A stretch of 64,000 bases of DNA from Anisakis pegreffii (lineage: Eukaryota > Nematoda > Chromadorea > Rhabditida > Anisakidae), in assembly GCA_035041965.1 (NCBI GenBank), contig JAPYMA010000022.1, positions 1 through 64,000 on the forward strand, in the 5' to 3' direction. Below, piece after piece: positions 34,101 to 49,100 of the stretch; the first letter of the stretch is position 1, and every line of letters begins with the position of its first letter. Both the position numbers and the translations under genes were made by a program. The notes beneath the pieces were generated by a model, which saw only the letters and a list, made by a program, of their open reading frames with translations, ran no database searches and was not told the DNA's origin.

Positions 34101-37100
34101 TTGAAAACCATCAATGAAGAATTGCGATTGAAATCTTAAGGGAATCTAGTTTTTAATAAGATTTTTAGTCACAAATTTGTCTCAAACCCTATGAATACAG
34201 CATGAATTGAAACTTCAGCTTAAAATTATTGTTATCCAACTACAAGTTCACAATCAAAGATTTGAAACCTCTAATTGTGCCAATCTCGCCAGCAATACTG
34301 TTAACTTAGAATATATTATAACATTGCAACAATTAAGGATTGTTAAAGTCATTAGTGAAGGATGTTGGTAATCACATCAAAACAGTATATAATAAATGAT
34401 CACTTTCAATAGCATCGCATTTTCATCCGTAAATCATTCATTATCAGTACGACCACAGAGTTGAGTCAGTAAAATGAATCCATTGAAGGCTTGGAGTTTA
34501 TTGTATCATAGTTGGTTGACGTTTGTTTTGATGATAATCTCGTGTGTTGTCTGGATGTACCCGAATTCACAACGATTCTGTGCGAAAATATCGCCATATA
34601 TCGCCTTCTATGCTCAAGTCAGTTGTTTCATGGAAATTGTTTTCTCGCCGCAAATTGCCCAGTTTTCAACGAGTCCACCTCACTGATTCTTTTTGCTGAT
34701 CAATCAATAAACTTCATCTGATCTGCGACAAAACCTCAAAGCGATGAAGTGAACGGAAACAGTGCAGAATTGCATGAATAGTAAACTCGTTTACATAATT
34801 TTTATCTCTTATAGATATTCTATGTCCAGTATTAACGCTTGGAATCAGTTTCAGGCGCTAGTCGTTATTCAGTTCATATACAGCCTTGATTTGACCCAAG
34901 CCGAACTTCCTGACGAGAATCCAGGTTTTTTGAGACAGGTCACCACCATCATCTTCACATTTCTTACTGAAAACATTGCTCGTAATTCACGATAAACAAA
35001 GAAAGGAATGTAATCTAGAACAAAAACAAATTAGAAAGCCACAAAAAATCGAAGATATATTCGCTAATTCACATGGTCAAACGATGCTAGTTTGAATATT
35101 CCGTAAAAAGGCGGACGTGTGTATCAGTGTGTTAAATCAAAAAACTGCGCTTCAAGCAAAACACTTCGAAATATCGTTCTTTAAACCTACTCGAAATATC
35201 AGAACGCCTCGGAAAATTATCGTTACATTTCATAAAGCTAATTTTAGATAATCCGTGTCAAATCATTGTGGTGTCAAAACACGAGCAGATTAAAATGAAA
35301 CTGAACCTCGGCGATTTGCAGATCGGATTTGAGAAGCCACGAACTGCACCGCCCTGCCGTTCGATTCTATTGAAATTCATGTTTACAGTATTGTTTTGGA
35401 TTACTGTCAAACAACGAACGATCGAGAAACGTCGAGGAGAGACAGTGGCAGGTGGTGAAAAGAAGCCCGATGTCGCTGAAAAGCTCACCGAAGAATCAGC
35501 AAAAGGTGCGATTGAATGTTACATTTGAAGGTCAAAATAAGCTGTAATTGTGAGAAATGGTCATGTATCATCTGGTTGAGAACATATTCCCAACTGCCTA
35601 TAAGCAATTTGCCGATGAGAGTCGAGTACTTAATGAACCATTCAGATGAGCGATCTGCTTTCAAAATAACATCAAATCCGACAATATCGTTTATTCGTCA
35701 TATGATAACGAAATATTGGGTGGTCGTTAATCTGTGCCTTCTTTTGGCTATTTCACTTCATAATCCGGTCGTAATCTATCGGATCATTTATATGGCATTC
35801 TTTCAAATTTTCATCAATTGCTTCCAGGTTAATTGTTTGAATATTATTCCTCAGTTAGATTATGAATTACATCTCAAAGAAGAATGTAATAGTTATGAAT
35901 ACAAGTGCATGAAAATTTAACAATGACTAGGTTATTTTCAAAGCGACTGATCATAGATTCCCTCGAATTGAGTGTTCGTCTAAAATGGAACATGAATTAT
36001 CCTTAAAGTCGTGCTTACGGAAGCTGCTCCTACTCTTGTAGGACTGTCCGTTGAAAATGGTCAAGAATTTCTGCAGCTGATTTTTGTAAGAGAGATAGAT
36101 ATGCAGCCAACGAAGCATTTTTGCCAGTAATCTAATGTTCCTGAGGCGTCGAAACCTTCACCAGAAGGCTCATTCGCCAAAAGGCTCATTTTGGCTTGAT
36201 CCACCCCAGAGCAAATACTGTCTAGAGTAAGCCACTCATTTCGCTCACGTTTTCCGTCCAATCCTGCTAATGATTGAACCGAATAATGGTATCTTCAGAT
36301 ATCTTTTCCAACTTGGCGACGATCACTGTACGCCTTTTGGACATTCATGGTCGGTTATTGTATGTTTGTGCTGTCGCTAATTTATACATTTCAATTTCAT
36401 GGATTTCCGAAATTGTACAATCAGTATTTGGGAATGTCCGAAGATGTGTTAGTATTTTCGTTGTTCGATTGTTTGCCTGTTTAATATTTTGATCATCTGA
36501 TGATACTTCTCGAAGAAATATGAGCTGATGCGTGATTCCAATCGAATTGATACCAAATGACTAAATAACTTCATACCTTTATGTTGGATATCTGGAAAAG
36601 GGTATTGATGCTTCGAAAATCTTCGAATTGAACAGTTTGAAAACCGTCTTTGAGTTCGGAAGTGTGTCATGGATTCAGTTAACCATATCGGTTTTGAAAA
36701 TTTTCAGTTTAAAATCAATCGGACTCGAGCGATTCTCTAGTGGTCGGCTGTTTGTGAAGCTCTTAACACCGATCAGTTTCCTCATATTCACGCTCATACA
36801 GATGAACTTTTTCCACGAAAATCTTATGGAAAGAACCGGCAAATGGGAAAAGGTACAGTGAACATTTAATGCGCATCGCTCTGCATTGTAACAGTTCAAA
36901 AGCAATAAGGCCAATTCATGCTGCATTCGATGGCTTTTGTTACGATTAGATGAATATGAAGGAATAAATCATTTGTTTGCAGGCCTTCTATCATAATCGA
37001 TCACGCCTAGCCACAATGCTGGGCAAATTTCATAAGAGAAACGTTGGTTTAATGAATGTTTTTCTGAAAGGTGCCGTTTTTAAACGTAGTGCCAACAAAA

Positions 37101-40100
37101 AGTATGAGCTGCTTTTTTTTCGTTATATTTCATTTAAATTCGTCAATGTTTTATGTCAAGTACCATGAAGACAAACAATGGCATAATTTTTGTTTCATAT
37201 TCAAGACAAATTTAGTGGAACTGAAGAACACGTAAAACAAACTGCTGAAACATTTTGATCTCCTTTCTTGAGTAGACTCTCAATTAAGTGATCAAGCATT
37301 CATTCATGTAAAAAATGTGGACTGTTTCTGTGACCCCAACCGTCGACCTTTTGGGGACTAGAAGGGATAGCTGGAGAACAATACAATAATACAACAATAC
37401 AATAATAACATAATAATATGAATCACTGGATTATTGTGTTGAGAATAACGGGTTGAGGAGTATTGCTTGACTGAATAACGAACTGAGTCGCTCGTTGACC
37501 AAATATTGAAGGCAGGTGTTTGTTGACAGTGTGTTAGGCTATGATGTCCGTCGATCTAGTACCGAATTGAGACTATTGTCTTGAGAATATAGCGTTGAGG
37601 CGATTGCCTCACGAATATATTTTTGAGGCCTACGCCTCCAGAGAATAGAACGATCAGACGAATGAGCCAGAGACGAGCTAAGCTTCAGATAGCTCTCTCT
37701 TATGCAGTTTTACCATCCAAAGACTCCATCCCTTTCCCAGGGTTTCTGTTGTGTTCATCGCCAATTGAACTTGACGACCAATGTAAACGACACCGAGACG
37801 AAGAAAATAATATTTTACTTGAAAACCCAGATAAGAATGGAGAACCGCCTGTGGTTCTCGAACTCGAAACGAAGACAGAAGACAAATGACATGTCTCACT
37901 TATATAGACTTCTTGTATACAAATTCTTAAGATAGCTGTATGCAAAGAAGCAGATCACCGTATGCAAAGAAGATCACTATATGCAAATTTGATCACTAAC
38001 CAACATTTTCAAACCGATATTTTGAGTGGTTTCAAAGGATTTTCTTAATACTTTTATTATTGCCCTTTTGATCAGCTATTTTTGCCCCGAATGTTGCGCG
38101 TTTGAATCGAGAGAGCTGCTTGAACGATTATAAGCCGTTCTAAGCATCCGGTTAGGCGGAATGAATGATTCATTCGCTTTGTGCGACAATTCACGTTCGA
38201 GAATTGACCGGCAAGGAATGGTCACGAACTTACCCTTACAATATGATATAGGTCTCACCCCGCCTTTCGGGATGAGACATACATCATATTGTAGAGCTCG
38301 TTTAGCTGATCATGGATATGTAAAAAGTTTTTGCAATGGACAAGTGGGACGCAGGAAAATTTGCAATAAAATTGTTTCTGTGCTCTACTGATTGATAAGC
38401 TGCCGACTGTTGCTGTTGCACAATCTATTTCAGGAAGACAAGCGCTGAACAAGATAAAAAAGCGGAAGTGCGAATCCATATTGAAGGAGACGGTGAAGAG
38501 CGTAATTTTCCTCGTGTAAAAGAAGTTATCGAAAAATTTGGTGAACACTGTCGTAGTGTAGCGGATTACCACGACATAGTCGTCAATTTGATATGGCGTT
38601 TCACTGAGATTCATATTGATAAGGCGATTGCGTTTATCATGCTTCATATCTGCGTTCAAGAGGTATACAAGTTCATTTGCACGAGAATTTGGTTTGCGAA
38701 CTCCAGCACGCAACTCTGCATGCCACTTGCTAGGAACTCTGTTTTGTCGTTGATTCTGAAAAACGCTTGTGAATCTGAAAATAGCACACAGCCTTGAGAT
38801 TCCACATTGTCAGGGATTCATGCTTACAATGATCGTCAACAATAATCAGCGATCGCTTGGATTTATGGATGTGATATGTTGTCAGTCAAAAAATAAACAT
38901 ACTTGAATCAATCCTCTGAGATATTACACCAATTTATTTACGAGCTTACTAATTGACTCGTGGGATGATTGACATGCTATAAGAACGTTTGGATGCATCA
39001 ATATCGATTAAACTAGTCAATTATCAGTCCAGATCAACTTTATAATGTCTTAAGCACTTTCCATTCGACATCCAGACATCTACTGATGCATCCGAATATA
39101 GTGCTATATGAACAGAACATTCATTCACTATCGTATCGTTCTAGGTTGGCGCAATGAATATACCGTATATCATTTATGTGGCTGTTACGTTGACAAAACC
39201 GAAGTATACGAGGAAAATGAGTTTTTGCGCCGCTGTATGGACATCGTGTGTTGTGATCTTGAAGATGATCTATCAAATGGAATTCATTAAGGAGGACATG
39301 TTGACAGTCTACTGTGAGGTGGCTATCAGTTTCATGCTTGTCGTCATCATTAGTTTATACGTGACTTTGCTCCATTTCTGCTGAAAAACTATTGCATTTC
39401 TAAGCAACACCGATTCCGTGACTTTGTTCGGTTCCACATCAAATCAAGATGATTGGCTGTGCATGGACCTAGTTGGGAGTATTTCTATTAAGAAACTCAA
39501 ATTGAGAGTCTTACGTTCAGTTAACAGTTCTCGCTGGCTAAGTTTTATGTTATAAAATTGAAAGAAACATGATTCATTGGTATGTTTAAGGTTTCTTTCT
39601 ATTAGTACTAAGTAAAATGCATAGCTACAAAGCACAGGTTTGTTCTTGAGAGAGCAAAAAAGTCTGCAAAGGAAAAATATTAATTGGTGGTCGTTAGTAT
39701 TGATGAATGGGAATTTAAGGATCTCTATGGTATCAACGACACAGTGCATGCACCGGATTGGGTTGGACTGCACAAAACCGACGGGGTGTTCACGTACACA
39801 AGGGTAAATTCATCTCTTTGTACGAGCATTGCCATTGAGTGAAATGGAGGGATTAAGAACATGAAAACTGGAGGGATTCGAGCATTCAGTTCATGAAAAC
39901 TACGCATGTTCCGTGTAAAATACGATGAAATTATGAAATTATGTTAACATTAAATTTGGACACTAAAACTGAAATTATTCAACTAAAATCGGTGAACGTT
40001 AGCCTCATTTTCACAATATATGTGATTGAATTCCACATGTTTAACGTCTTTATATGAAATATTCACGAAGAAATAATATTACTTAATAAATCTAATCATC

Positions 40101-43100
40101 GATGATTCTTACGAACATATTCTTCTGCAGAATGCCTCTACTCAGAAGTAATTATCGTTAAGTGATTTGATCAGCATCTGAAATGTTCGCAAGATTTTAG
40201 TTGTCTTTGAGCTTATTTTCCGAGTTCAAAGCAAATATCTCATCCGTTCTCACCGTCACTCAAGCCGAACAGGATAAATACTCAAATTTTTCCCGCAAAA
40301 AATTTCAGAATTACATTCTTTTGACGATACTCTTGGCATTCCGTTCAATTGTTGAACTACGTCAATCTCTGCATCGATACGAGCGCGGTGAAATAACTCC
40401 AGTAAAAGGCGTTCTATTCAATAACATCACCCGTCAGGATCTGGATCGTGATCTTTGCAGTTGTTTCAAATATTTCGTCAATTTCTTCTTCTATCGCTTC
40501 GGTCTTGAGGTTCCTCTTCCCTTCACTTCTTCCCTTACCTAAAATTGCTCGGCTTTCTCAACTGTCACGAAATATATCCACATTGTTTCCTATCTCAAAA
40601 ACACACTAACGTAGGATTACGGAAACATTTCTGAAACTGGAACTTTTGAATGAACAAGTCAAAATTCAGCAATATCTCTCGTAACTAATATTTTGATGAG
40701 CCATAGAATGAATTGTTCTAATATGATGATCATTTGATCGAAATCATTCAACAGATAAAACACACAAAGGACCGGATTGTAATGTGATATTCGGGATCGC
40801 AATATCATTTCAGGTATGTCTCATGACAACAGTGATAACGATTGGCTTAAGAAGTGATATGTTGTCTGTGGTCTATGCGATAGTGCTTTTGATAGTGCTG
40901 TCACTTGAACGTAAAAAACTAGCGACTATATGGTCATATATAGCAATTTCTTTCGCTTTTTTATTCACATGGCAATACATTTTGTGTGTTGGAATACCGA
41001 AAGCATTCTGTCAAGGTCTGAAGATTGCTTCAATTACATCTTGAATGTTCACCAATTTATTCTTGTAACTCGAATAGGCTCTTTGCCTGTCGAGCAAGCT
41101 ATCAGTTGACAAGCAGTCTGTTATACCATATTCCGATAATGTCATCGAAAGGATTTATGCTCCTGACTTTACCACTTCTCTTGATTTCAGTCTACCCATG
41201 GAGCAATTGGGACCACAATATGATCGAATGGATGTTTTTGCCCGATTTCAACATTCGTCCTAATCCAATCAAATTATACGGTAACATTAAATGAACTTTT
41301 ATTGGTGAGACTGTGAAGATGGGTTCGAGTGAAACGAATGATAAATTTCGACACTTTCACTACAGTTTCACCTAAAACTGATCCCTTTGATATGCACCTT
41401 ATATCCACTGGCGATGCCGAATTACACTTAAACCCGCTAAATTCATAAACATTTGTCACGTCGTCTCAGAAAACCATTCTTAGCTCATCATTGCCTCTAT
41501 CGAGAGGGGTCATTCAAAACATCGAAACCACAGTTTAAAAAATTCCGTTCCACAAATTGGCCCTCTTAAAAGAATATGAAATTCGAAACTGATTCAGCAT
41601 TGACTGAAATTTCGCTCATTGTTGATATTTCAGCGGATTTCTTCCTTCTTCTGTTCATATGTCAACAACTCGGCGTGTTTTACATCGAAGCAAATGAACA
41701 TGATTATATCGGTGGTACAAATGAGTCGATCGTCGATGGCCCTTCCACACGTCACGGTCGTAAGGCGCTATTCAAAATTGACTCGGACGATAAGGCTGAA
41801 GAAGTGAACGAGCCGGCATTGCCGGATTTTGTTGGGAAAATGTTCGTTGCATCGTTGTTCGTGATCGTGTAATTTGGAGAGCAGTCATAATTTGCAGTGT
41901 AAACGATTCGATAGCAAGATACGACAGGATTTGAATTGAACGATTGGATGAAACATGTCGATGGTGTTTTTAGGGATTCTTTGCTGGATCGGTTGAAACG
42001 AATAATATTCGTACATCTTTATTGGGTGACACTTTCGGTTGTTTTCGTTGCGGGCACGAGTCGTGTGACGTTGTTTGCATTCGGTTATGTCGTCGGATGT
42101 TTCATGTTCCTTTGGGTCGGAAACTCACTTTTCCTGAAACCGATGAGAATCACACTCGCACTGTACGTTCTCAATTGATTATCGTTCACTTCCTCATGCA
42201 TCATTCACGTCTCTCGCCATCTCACGATCTAATTTCTGTCATTTTGGTGATTGGTGCAATCAAATTGATGTATAGCATAAACACAGCGAGGAAACATTTC
42301 GAATTTTCACATTCTAAAATGATCACCGTTCAGCAAGCGCAAATTTTATTCTTTTGTAGATGGAACAAGCTGATCATTTACAATGCATCAGTAATATTCG
42401 TCAAAATATCACTTCAAGTAGTTGGCTGTGTTTATATGAGTCAAATGTACAAGAACTTCTGTTGGGTTATACAGCTACTTGGAATCGCATGCCTGAAAAC
42501 TGGTATCAAACCCGAGAACAGTTAGTGTATTCGCTTACTTCTGAACGAAAAACAGCCAGAACGAGTAGACACTCATCGATCCTTCAGAGATGCTTGAATT
42601 CTTTGATAATTCAGTCGATTACTCACTCCACTAATGTATCTTTGAAGAAACTTTTCATATGAGGTTTATGCTGTGGAATGTTTTAAAAGAAATGAACGTT
42701 CGTCAGTGCATCTTCAGTTGTTGATCCAGCAATACTAGCTGAATGCAGTGTGCCGCATCGTGAAGCTGGCATATTCTTCGACGGAGTGTGCTTCTTGTTT
42801 TTACTCATACAACGACGCATCTTCGGTAGTGAGTACTTCAAGCATGTCGTGGCTGAATTTCAAGCACAGCAGTTCATCGCATCAAGGTGATTCCGTTCAT
42901 TCAATTCATAAAATTACATCAATGCAAACTGAAATTTAGTGGCGAACAATCGCATCATGAAAACTTTAATGTGACATCAAACGTAATCTGAGAATCAAAT
43001 CGCTCAGTAACAATCTTGGAAAATCGCACGGTCTCATTGATGTGTGATAGTGTTCCTGTTCTTGTCACATTCTTGATCTGCGAGCAATCAAATCACATTC

Positions 43101-46100
43101 TTGATCTGCGATTCGATCCATGTTGATCGTAAGGAAAGGATTGAGAAATAAATATCTTACGATGAATTCATGAGAAATTTTGCTGGGAAAGTTGATGATA
43201 TTACTTTGAACTGAGCCCGACCATTTGTTATGAATCGCTTGCATCAGGAAAATTTTAAAATCATTTTAGAGGTGCTGAAATAATCGCAAAAATAACGAAG
43301 AAACAAGTTGAGGACGCAGAACGAAAGGAGGATGAAATATTGTCGAAGGTCAAAAAGAAAATGGATAAAATCCGAATGAAACATGAACGAGGTGATCCTT
43401 CGAACGTCCAATTGTATTTTCACCTCACAATCAATCAGTAGCTAGTTGCTGCACATTCACTCGGATATACGGATAAAAATTTCCGTGAAAGAAGAAATTC
43501 TCAACGCCACAACTGATCTCATTTTGCATAAAGCAGCGTTGAACGACAGAATATACAATGAGAAATAAGAAATGAGCGCATTTGTTGAAAAACAGAGAAA
43601 TTTGCATTTCAGAGCTTTTGCAACTGTCTGATGCGGAAAAACTGCGTGAACAGGAGCTGTCACTGCAAGGCGATGAATACTACGATGATAGCAGTAATCA
43701 GCGTTCACCAAATGCACCTTCGAAAACACCATCTGACGGTCTCTAGACGATATTATCAAGAAATTTTTGTTCTGTTAAATTATTTTTTTAGATCACTGAG
43801 TTGATAAAAGTTTCGGCTGATAAGCAACAACAAACCGAGTAATCGTGGTCATAGTTTATTCCAAATAACCGCTTTTGTTTCCTATCGTTTCAGTTACGAA
43901 TCTTGAACATCTCGTTCAGTTTCATTTGATGTTGTTTCGGTTTTGCTGATTAAGCAAACATAAGAAAAAAGTCGTTGGTGATGGATGTTTGATCGAATTT
44001 AAGAAATTCTTCCAGAAAAGCAGCGTGCCGCTTCGGCCATTCCACGTCCAAGTATTTTGTCGTTCTCACCAGTACAATCGGAGCTGAGGTCACAGGAAGT
44101 TAGGGTTTTGCTCAATACTGCTCAGTAGTTACTTCGCTTCGTTACTTCAGTGCGAAATATTGCATGCTTTTCCTTCAGATCCTGCGAAGAACATTTCGCC
44201 TTAACATGTACATTTACTTCTTCATCAATTACTTGGACGGAGATCATTCCATTCCTCGTCATATTTACAGAAACTTCGAACGAACTTTTAATGGCCTGAA
44301 AGAACGATTTCAATCGAACAAACTGAAAAATTCCTTCATTTTTGAAGTTCAGTATTCTTCAAGGAGGGACCATAGTCTGAATCCTAAAATTTTCAGGAAG
44401 ATATTCTATCCGGTACTTCAGGCTCCACATCAAACACTTTGTTTTTCACACCGTCCGACAACGTGCCAGCTCAATTCCCAACTTCTGATGATCAGAGCCG
44501 ATCTCAAGTGGACACGAAACCGACGTGAGGCTTTGCTGGATGTTTTGATGCTCGCAACGATTCTATTGCACTGAATGCTAAATGTATTCCTGTCTCAAAA
44601 CTCCATAGATACAAGCATTTTCCTAACTCTCAAGTTCAGCTGCAATACGTTTCGTGAAAGATGTTTGCGAGTAAATATTGCCTAATCTATGTGATCATTT
44701 ATATTCGTGAAAATGATCGATGAACCATGAAAGTTTTCAGTCAGTTTATTAGGAGGCGTCATGGAGAGCTGAGAGATGTGGAATCATTCAGTCCGATTCG
44801 AAAGCGTTCAATCAGATTCACAAAGCGTGCAATGACCGACACTCAAGATTCTGTCGACATGGATTCAGGCAACGAATGGTAGGGTGTTTTTCGAGTATTT
44901 CGGACATCCTAACTTTGAAATGACTCCTCGTAGCAGCAGATCAATACAAATCCCACAACCAATCCTGTAATCTTTGTCAAACGTAACGTATTAGATGACA
45001 ATGACAACGCATCACCATTGATTTTCCTAGCGACAAAATACGATATTTCGATGCCGTTTCAGTGCTATATTCGTCACTGACGAGTTCTTCCGAGCAAATA
45101 AATATATGTGCGAATGTGATCACATAGAATATAAACAGTCTCAATTATGAATAGTATTTTGAATAGCACTGCTATTTCACGGTTCTAATGGATGTAATTC
45201 ATGTGGTATTATTTGTGTGTTCGACTTACTGGAATGCGCACATCGTTGACCACTCGGACAGCAATTAACATTGAGTGATATAAGTTGCATTGGTATTTCA
45301 GGTCATCTGAAGAAGAAGAGCAAGTTGATAGGGATATGTTGGAGAAGGACGTTGGTGTGAAAGGACTTGGTCCACTGCAATTGTTGAATTATGCGTTCAA
45401 GAAGGGCGCTATTAAAGAAGCACTCAAAGAATCAAGTGAAATCGAAGCGGCACATACGAGAATGGAACGCGAAATGGAGGATGCGTTTGGTGTTGCTGAT
45501 CACAACGTGCTGTGTTGTTTGTTCAAATTCTTGAGTGCTTTATTTCGACTTTTTACAATGAAAGAAAGAATTTCAAACGAAAACTAATCAAACATCAATT
45601 TCTTTTAAATGGCATTGAACACGACCATATGAAAGCAAACATATCGATACGAATAAATTTTTATGCTCTAGGCAATTCGCCGCGCGATTTTACGCCGAAA
45701 AGCACGTCGACCAAAAGCAGATTATGATGAGTCGACATTCAACGAAGAATCCATAACACGTCGAGGTACGTTCCTAACTTCCTGCTTGTGTTCGACAATT
45801 GTGAGAAGTCGTCGTGCAAAAATAAGTGAAATTGTGTGTGTGTGTGCGATTTCAGAGGAATTACCGTCATTGTTGCGTACAACGTTCACTACCAGTGGGA
45901 TAACTCCTCCAACGATCCTCAAGAAGCGATCGGCCCCATCTCAGTTCACGATGCCCTCACAGCAAGAAGAATCGAGTTCACTTGAAGGTTTTTGCTCTTC
46001 TCTAGCACATTGCTCCAGCCAATGAATCTTCAAGAGAGAATTCACTAGGAAAACGATCGACAACTGATTCGGACTGCTGCACAAATAGTTTCGATCAATC

Positions 46101-49100
46101 ATAATTATCCTTCCTGGACTGAAATGAATCAATAGAAAAAGGCATGCAAGTTCAGGTACCGATCAAGAAAAGCAGGCGTCGGATGCTGCAGCCAACCATG
46201 ATGTTTCACCTCAAAGTGTGGCCTCTCCAAGACGACGTTCATCAGTACATCCGCTTCTTGACGTACCGGCGGCCATCAAATCGCCCACAACTGTAGCAGG
46301 TGCCATCGAGGCGTTGGCCGTACTCGAAATGCATGTGGTCGAAAAGGTGAACTATTTGTGTATGGCTCCGTGTCCGATTCGGCTTATCAAGAACGGATTC
46401 ACACTACGATAAAATTTCATCGCATCCACATGGCTGAAGTTATTTCTCATAAGTTTGATCGGAAACCCACGAAATCAGCTAGTATTTCTTTGTGAAATTG
46501 TTTGTTCGTAGGTGAAATGAATAGCGCCATCATCCTTGTTCACAAGATTCATCTCATCATTTTCGTTGATTAATGCAAATTCTTTTCAGCACAGTCGCGA
46601 TGAAGCCGAAGAGCGACAACGACGAATCTCTAGCGTAAAGTATTCACAGTTTCAAAACCGTTAGTACTAACATCTGAAAGCGCGTTTCCGTCTTCAAATT
46701 CATGATTGGATTTCCAATAAATTTCATCTTCATTTTGTTGTAATCGTTCTTCAAAGTAATTCTTGTGCTGCTAAATGGGTGCTACCATATACACCAGTTT
46801 CAAAAAGAAAACACTGTAAATTTGAGCTTTCATTCTCATATTTCTATCCATAATCATGTCTTTCCATCGTCAACAGGGATTTTAATCGTCTTTCGTTGAC
46901 TACTATGACAGTACCATGGAATCGATAGCCTATTTAACTCTGTTAAGGAGTTTGTTTTGTTTTTAAAATGCTGGTAATGACATCAAGGTTCATTTTATGA
47001 TAGAGCAGAATTTTGTACGCTTGAGCATTTGTGATAATCTTGCAGTTAAAATGAGACTCAGCGAATTGTTACGCAATTTGGGCACGTTCGCACTTCTGTT
47101 TGGACGTGGCGTTATTGAGACGGCAATTGATAGCTTGATGAGTTTAAGCCGTGATTATCGCTATATCGCTCAAGTGCTAACCACCGAAAAACAACTTCAT
47201 AAAGAATTGATCACTTCTGCTGAGGTCATTTCCATCTCTCAACGTATTCTCAATTGTCATATCGGTATTCCCATTTTTGCTTGCGAATACTGAAGTTTAT
47301 CAACCAATAAGATCAATTTTTTGCGCATGAAGTGTGTCTCTAACACATATCTAGATAAGCTGTGAACGTCTTCCTCACATGATCAGTTTGCAAATTCAGG
47401 ATGAGACTCAGTTGCGCTCGTCGATTCGTGTGCATCGTAAGTCGATCCTTCAAAGACGTTGTGTTGAGACAGCGAAAATGTTGCGACAGGATGAATCGTT
47501 TGCGCAGTTGCATCGATACATCGAAGCCGGTGACGATAACGGCAGTATAGTGAACATAGCAAGGCATAAATCTGATAGTTTATCAACACAGATACTCACA
47601 CCAAGATCGTTCGTCAAAAAAGTATTCATTCAATGCATTCCACTAAGGAGTTCACCAATTTTCCATCACTACAATTCACAGTTCATTAAGTACATAAACA
47701 CGAAGTGATACTGAGGCGATTGAAACAGTTGCCCGGTTTCTGAAAGGAATGGAGCAATCTCAGGAATATGATGGAAACATCGATTGCACTACTTTTGAAG
47801 ATTGATGACGGGCAGCGTTTCGTTGATATTTGTTTAACTTCGCACGTCAAAAAGCCGATCAGCAACTGTCCATTTCAGATTGTTGCAGCACCTAACATAT
47901 CTCATGCATCCTTAGAAAATCCTTGGAACATATTAATCATAAACTTTTGCAGAAATCTGATAATTTACTCATATTTTCTGAGGCATATTAAGTGAAATGA
48001 AAATTTCAGAAGCGTGATCATATGCTGATAAGGCTCATTCAAGCACTGTATTATGTTTTGTTGAGTCGATCCGAATTGATCTGCTACTTCATGATTGTTC
48101 TGAATCAAATGCATTCTGCAAGTGTTCTCTCGATGCCACTCCCTCTGATGACTCTCCTATGGGGAACGTTGACCGTGCCAAGGCCATCGCAAAATTTTTG
48201 GATCACTATGATCACCTACACACAAGTGAGTAGCTAAATGCTGGGGAATCCGTCACCAGATTGCATGGAATTTTTGGAAATCTTTGGGAATTCTCTTGAC
48301 TTTGACCTGATAAAATCATCTTTCGAGGAGCTTTTCAAAATAGTTAAAAGGCTTCGAAACCTGCACTTTCAGTGTCAGGAATTCCTCAATGCAAATATCA
48401 GATTCAATAACATGATGCCACTAAATTTCCTTTCAGCACCATTGTATTATATTTTAAAACTTTTTGAGTATTTTGACTTGGAGGATCATTTAAAATGAAA
48501 CTATGCGTAGCGTTTGTGTGGCTCCTAAAAGTTTATTTTTGTTGAAAACCATCTCATAATTTAGCTGAGCTGAATATTCGTTTTCTAGGCAATGGTTGTG
48601 ATAAAATATATCTTCCAATTTGGTTTCTTTCCATGGAATAAAATAACCGCCTCCGTAGCTCCATTCTGGCTGCCTCGTATAATTGGTATCGAGAAAAAGG
48701 ACAAATATGCTGCGTGGGATCTTGCCGTATTGATGGCACTTTTCTTTCATCGAAACATTCTGAAGGTCTTACATCTTCCATTCATAGTCCATCATTTCAG
48801 CTGTTCAGTGCTGATAATCGCCATTCTTAAGATATTCTATTAAACCGACAAAAATCAATCTGTTGAGTACCATCTTCAATTGAGTAAATCTGCGAATATT
48901 ACAGTCAATTGGTCTATGGGATGCAAAATCGACTGCAAACGGCACAGACGAAATTTCGATGTTGAGCAAACGAACGTTTTCAAATCGTGAGAGTTCATTG
49001 CATCCATCGAATCATGATCACAAGAAGCAATCTGTCAGTGTGAAACAAGACGAAACCAATCGAACTTCATCGCCAAGTCGATTGTCCAGTTCAAGTTCAT

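Larger units (their letters stand above)
36983..41280 (+). other. PIEZO exons: later blade repeats
   Basis: Exons 36983-37101, 38434-38662, 39145-39318, 39720-39803, 40309-40509, 40814-41015, 41191-41280, all in phase. They carry the charged segment [124 protein letters not shown] and the conserved [18 protein letters not shown]. Confidence 0.88.

Noticed and set aside
37425..37652. CRISPR-like array
   Set aside because: Units of 28-30 nt are contiguous and diverged, with no unique spacers, in a eukaryotic intron.
44122..44340. Frames at 44.1-44.3 kb on both strands as PIEZO exons
   Set aside because: They fit no phase between the exons ending at 44098 and starting at 44397, which join directly in frame.
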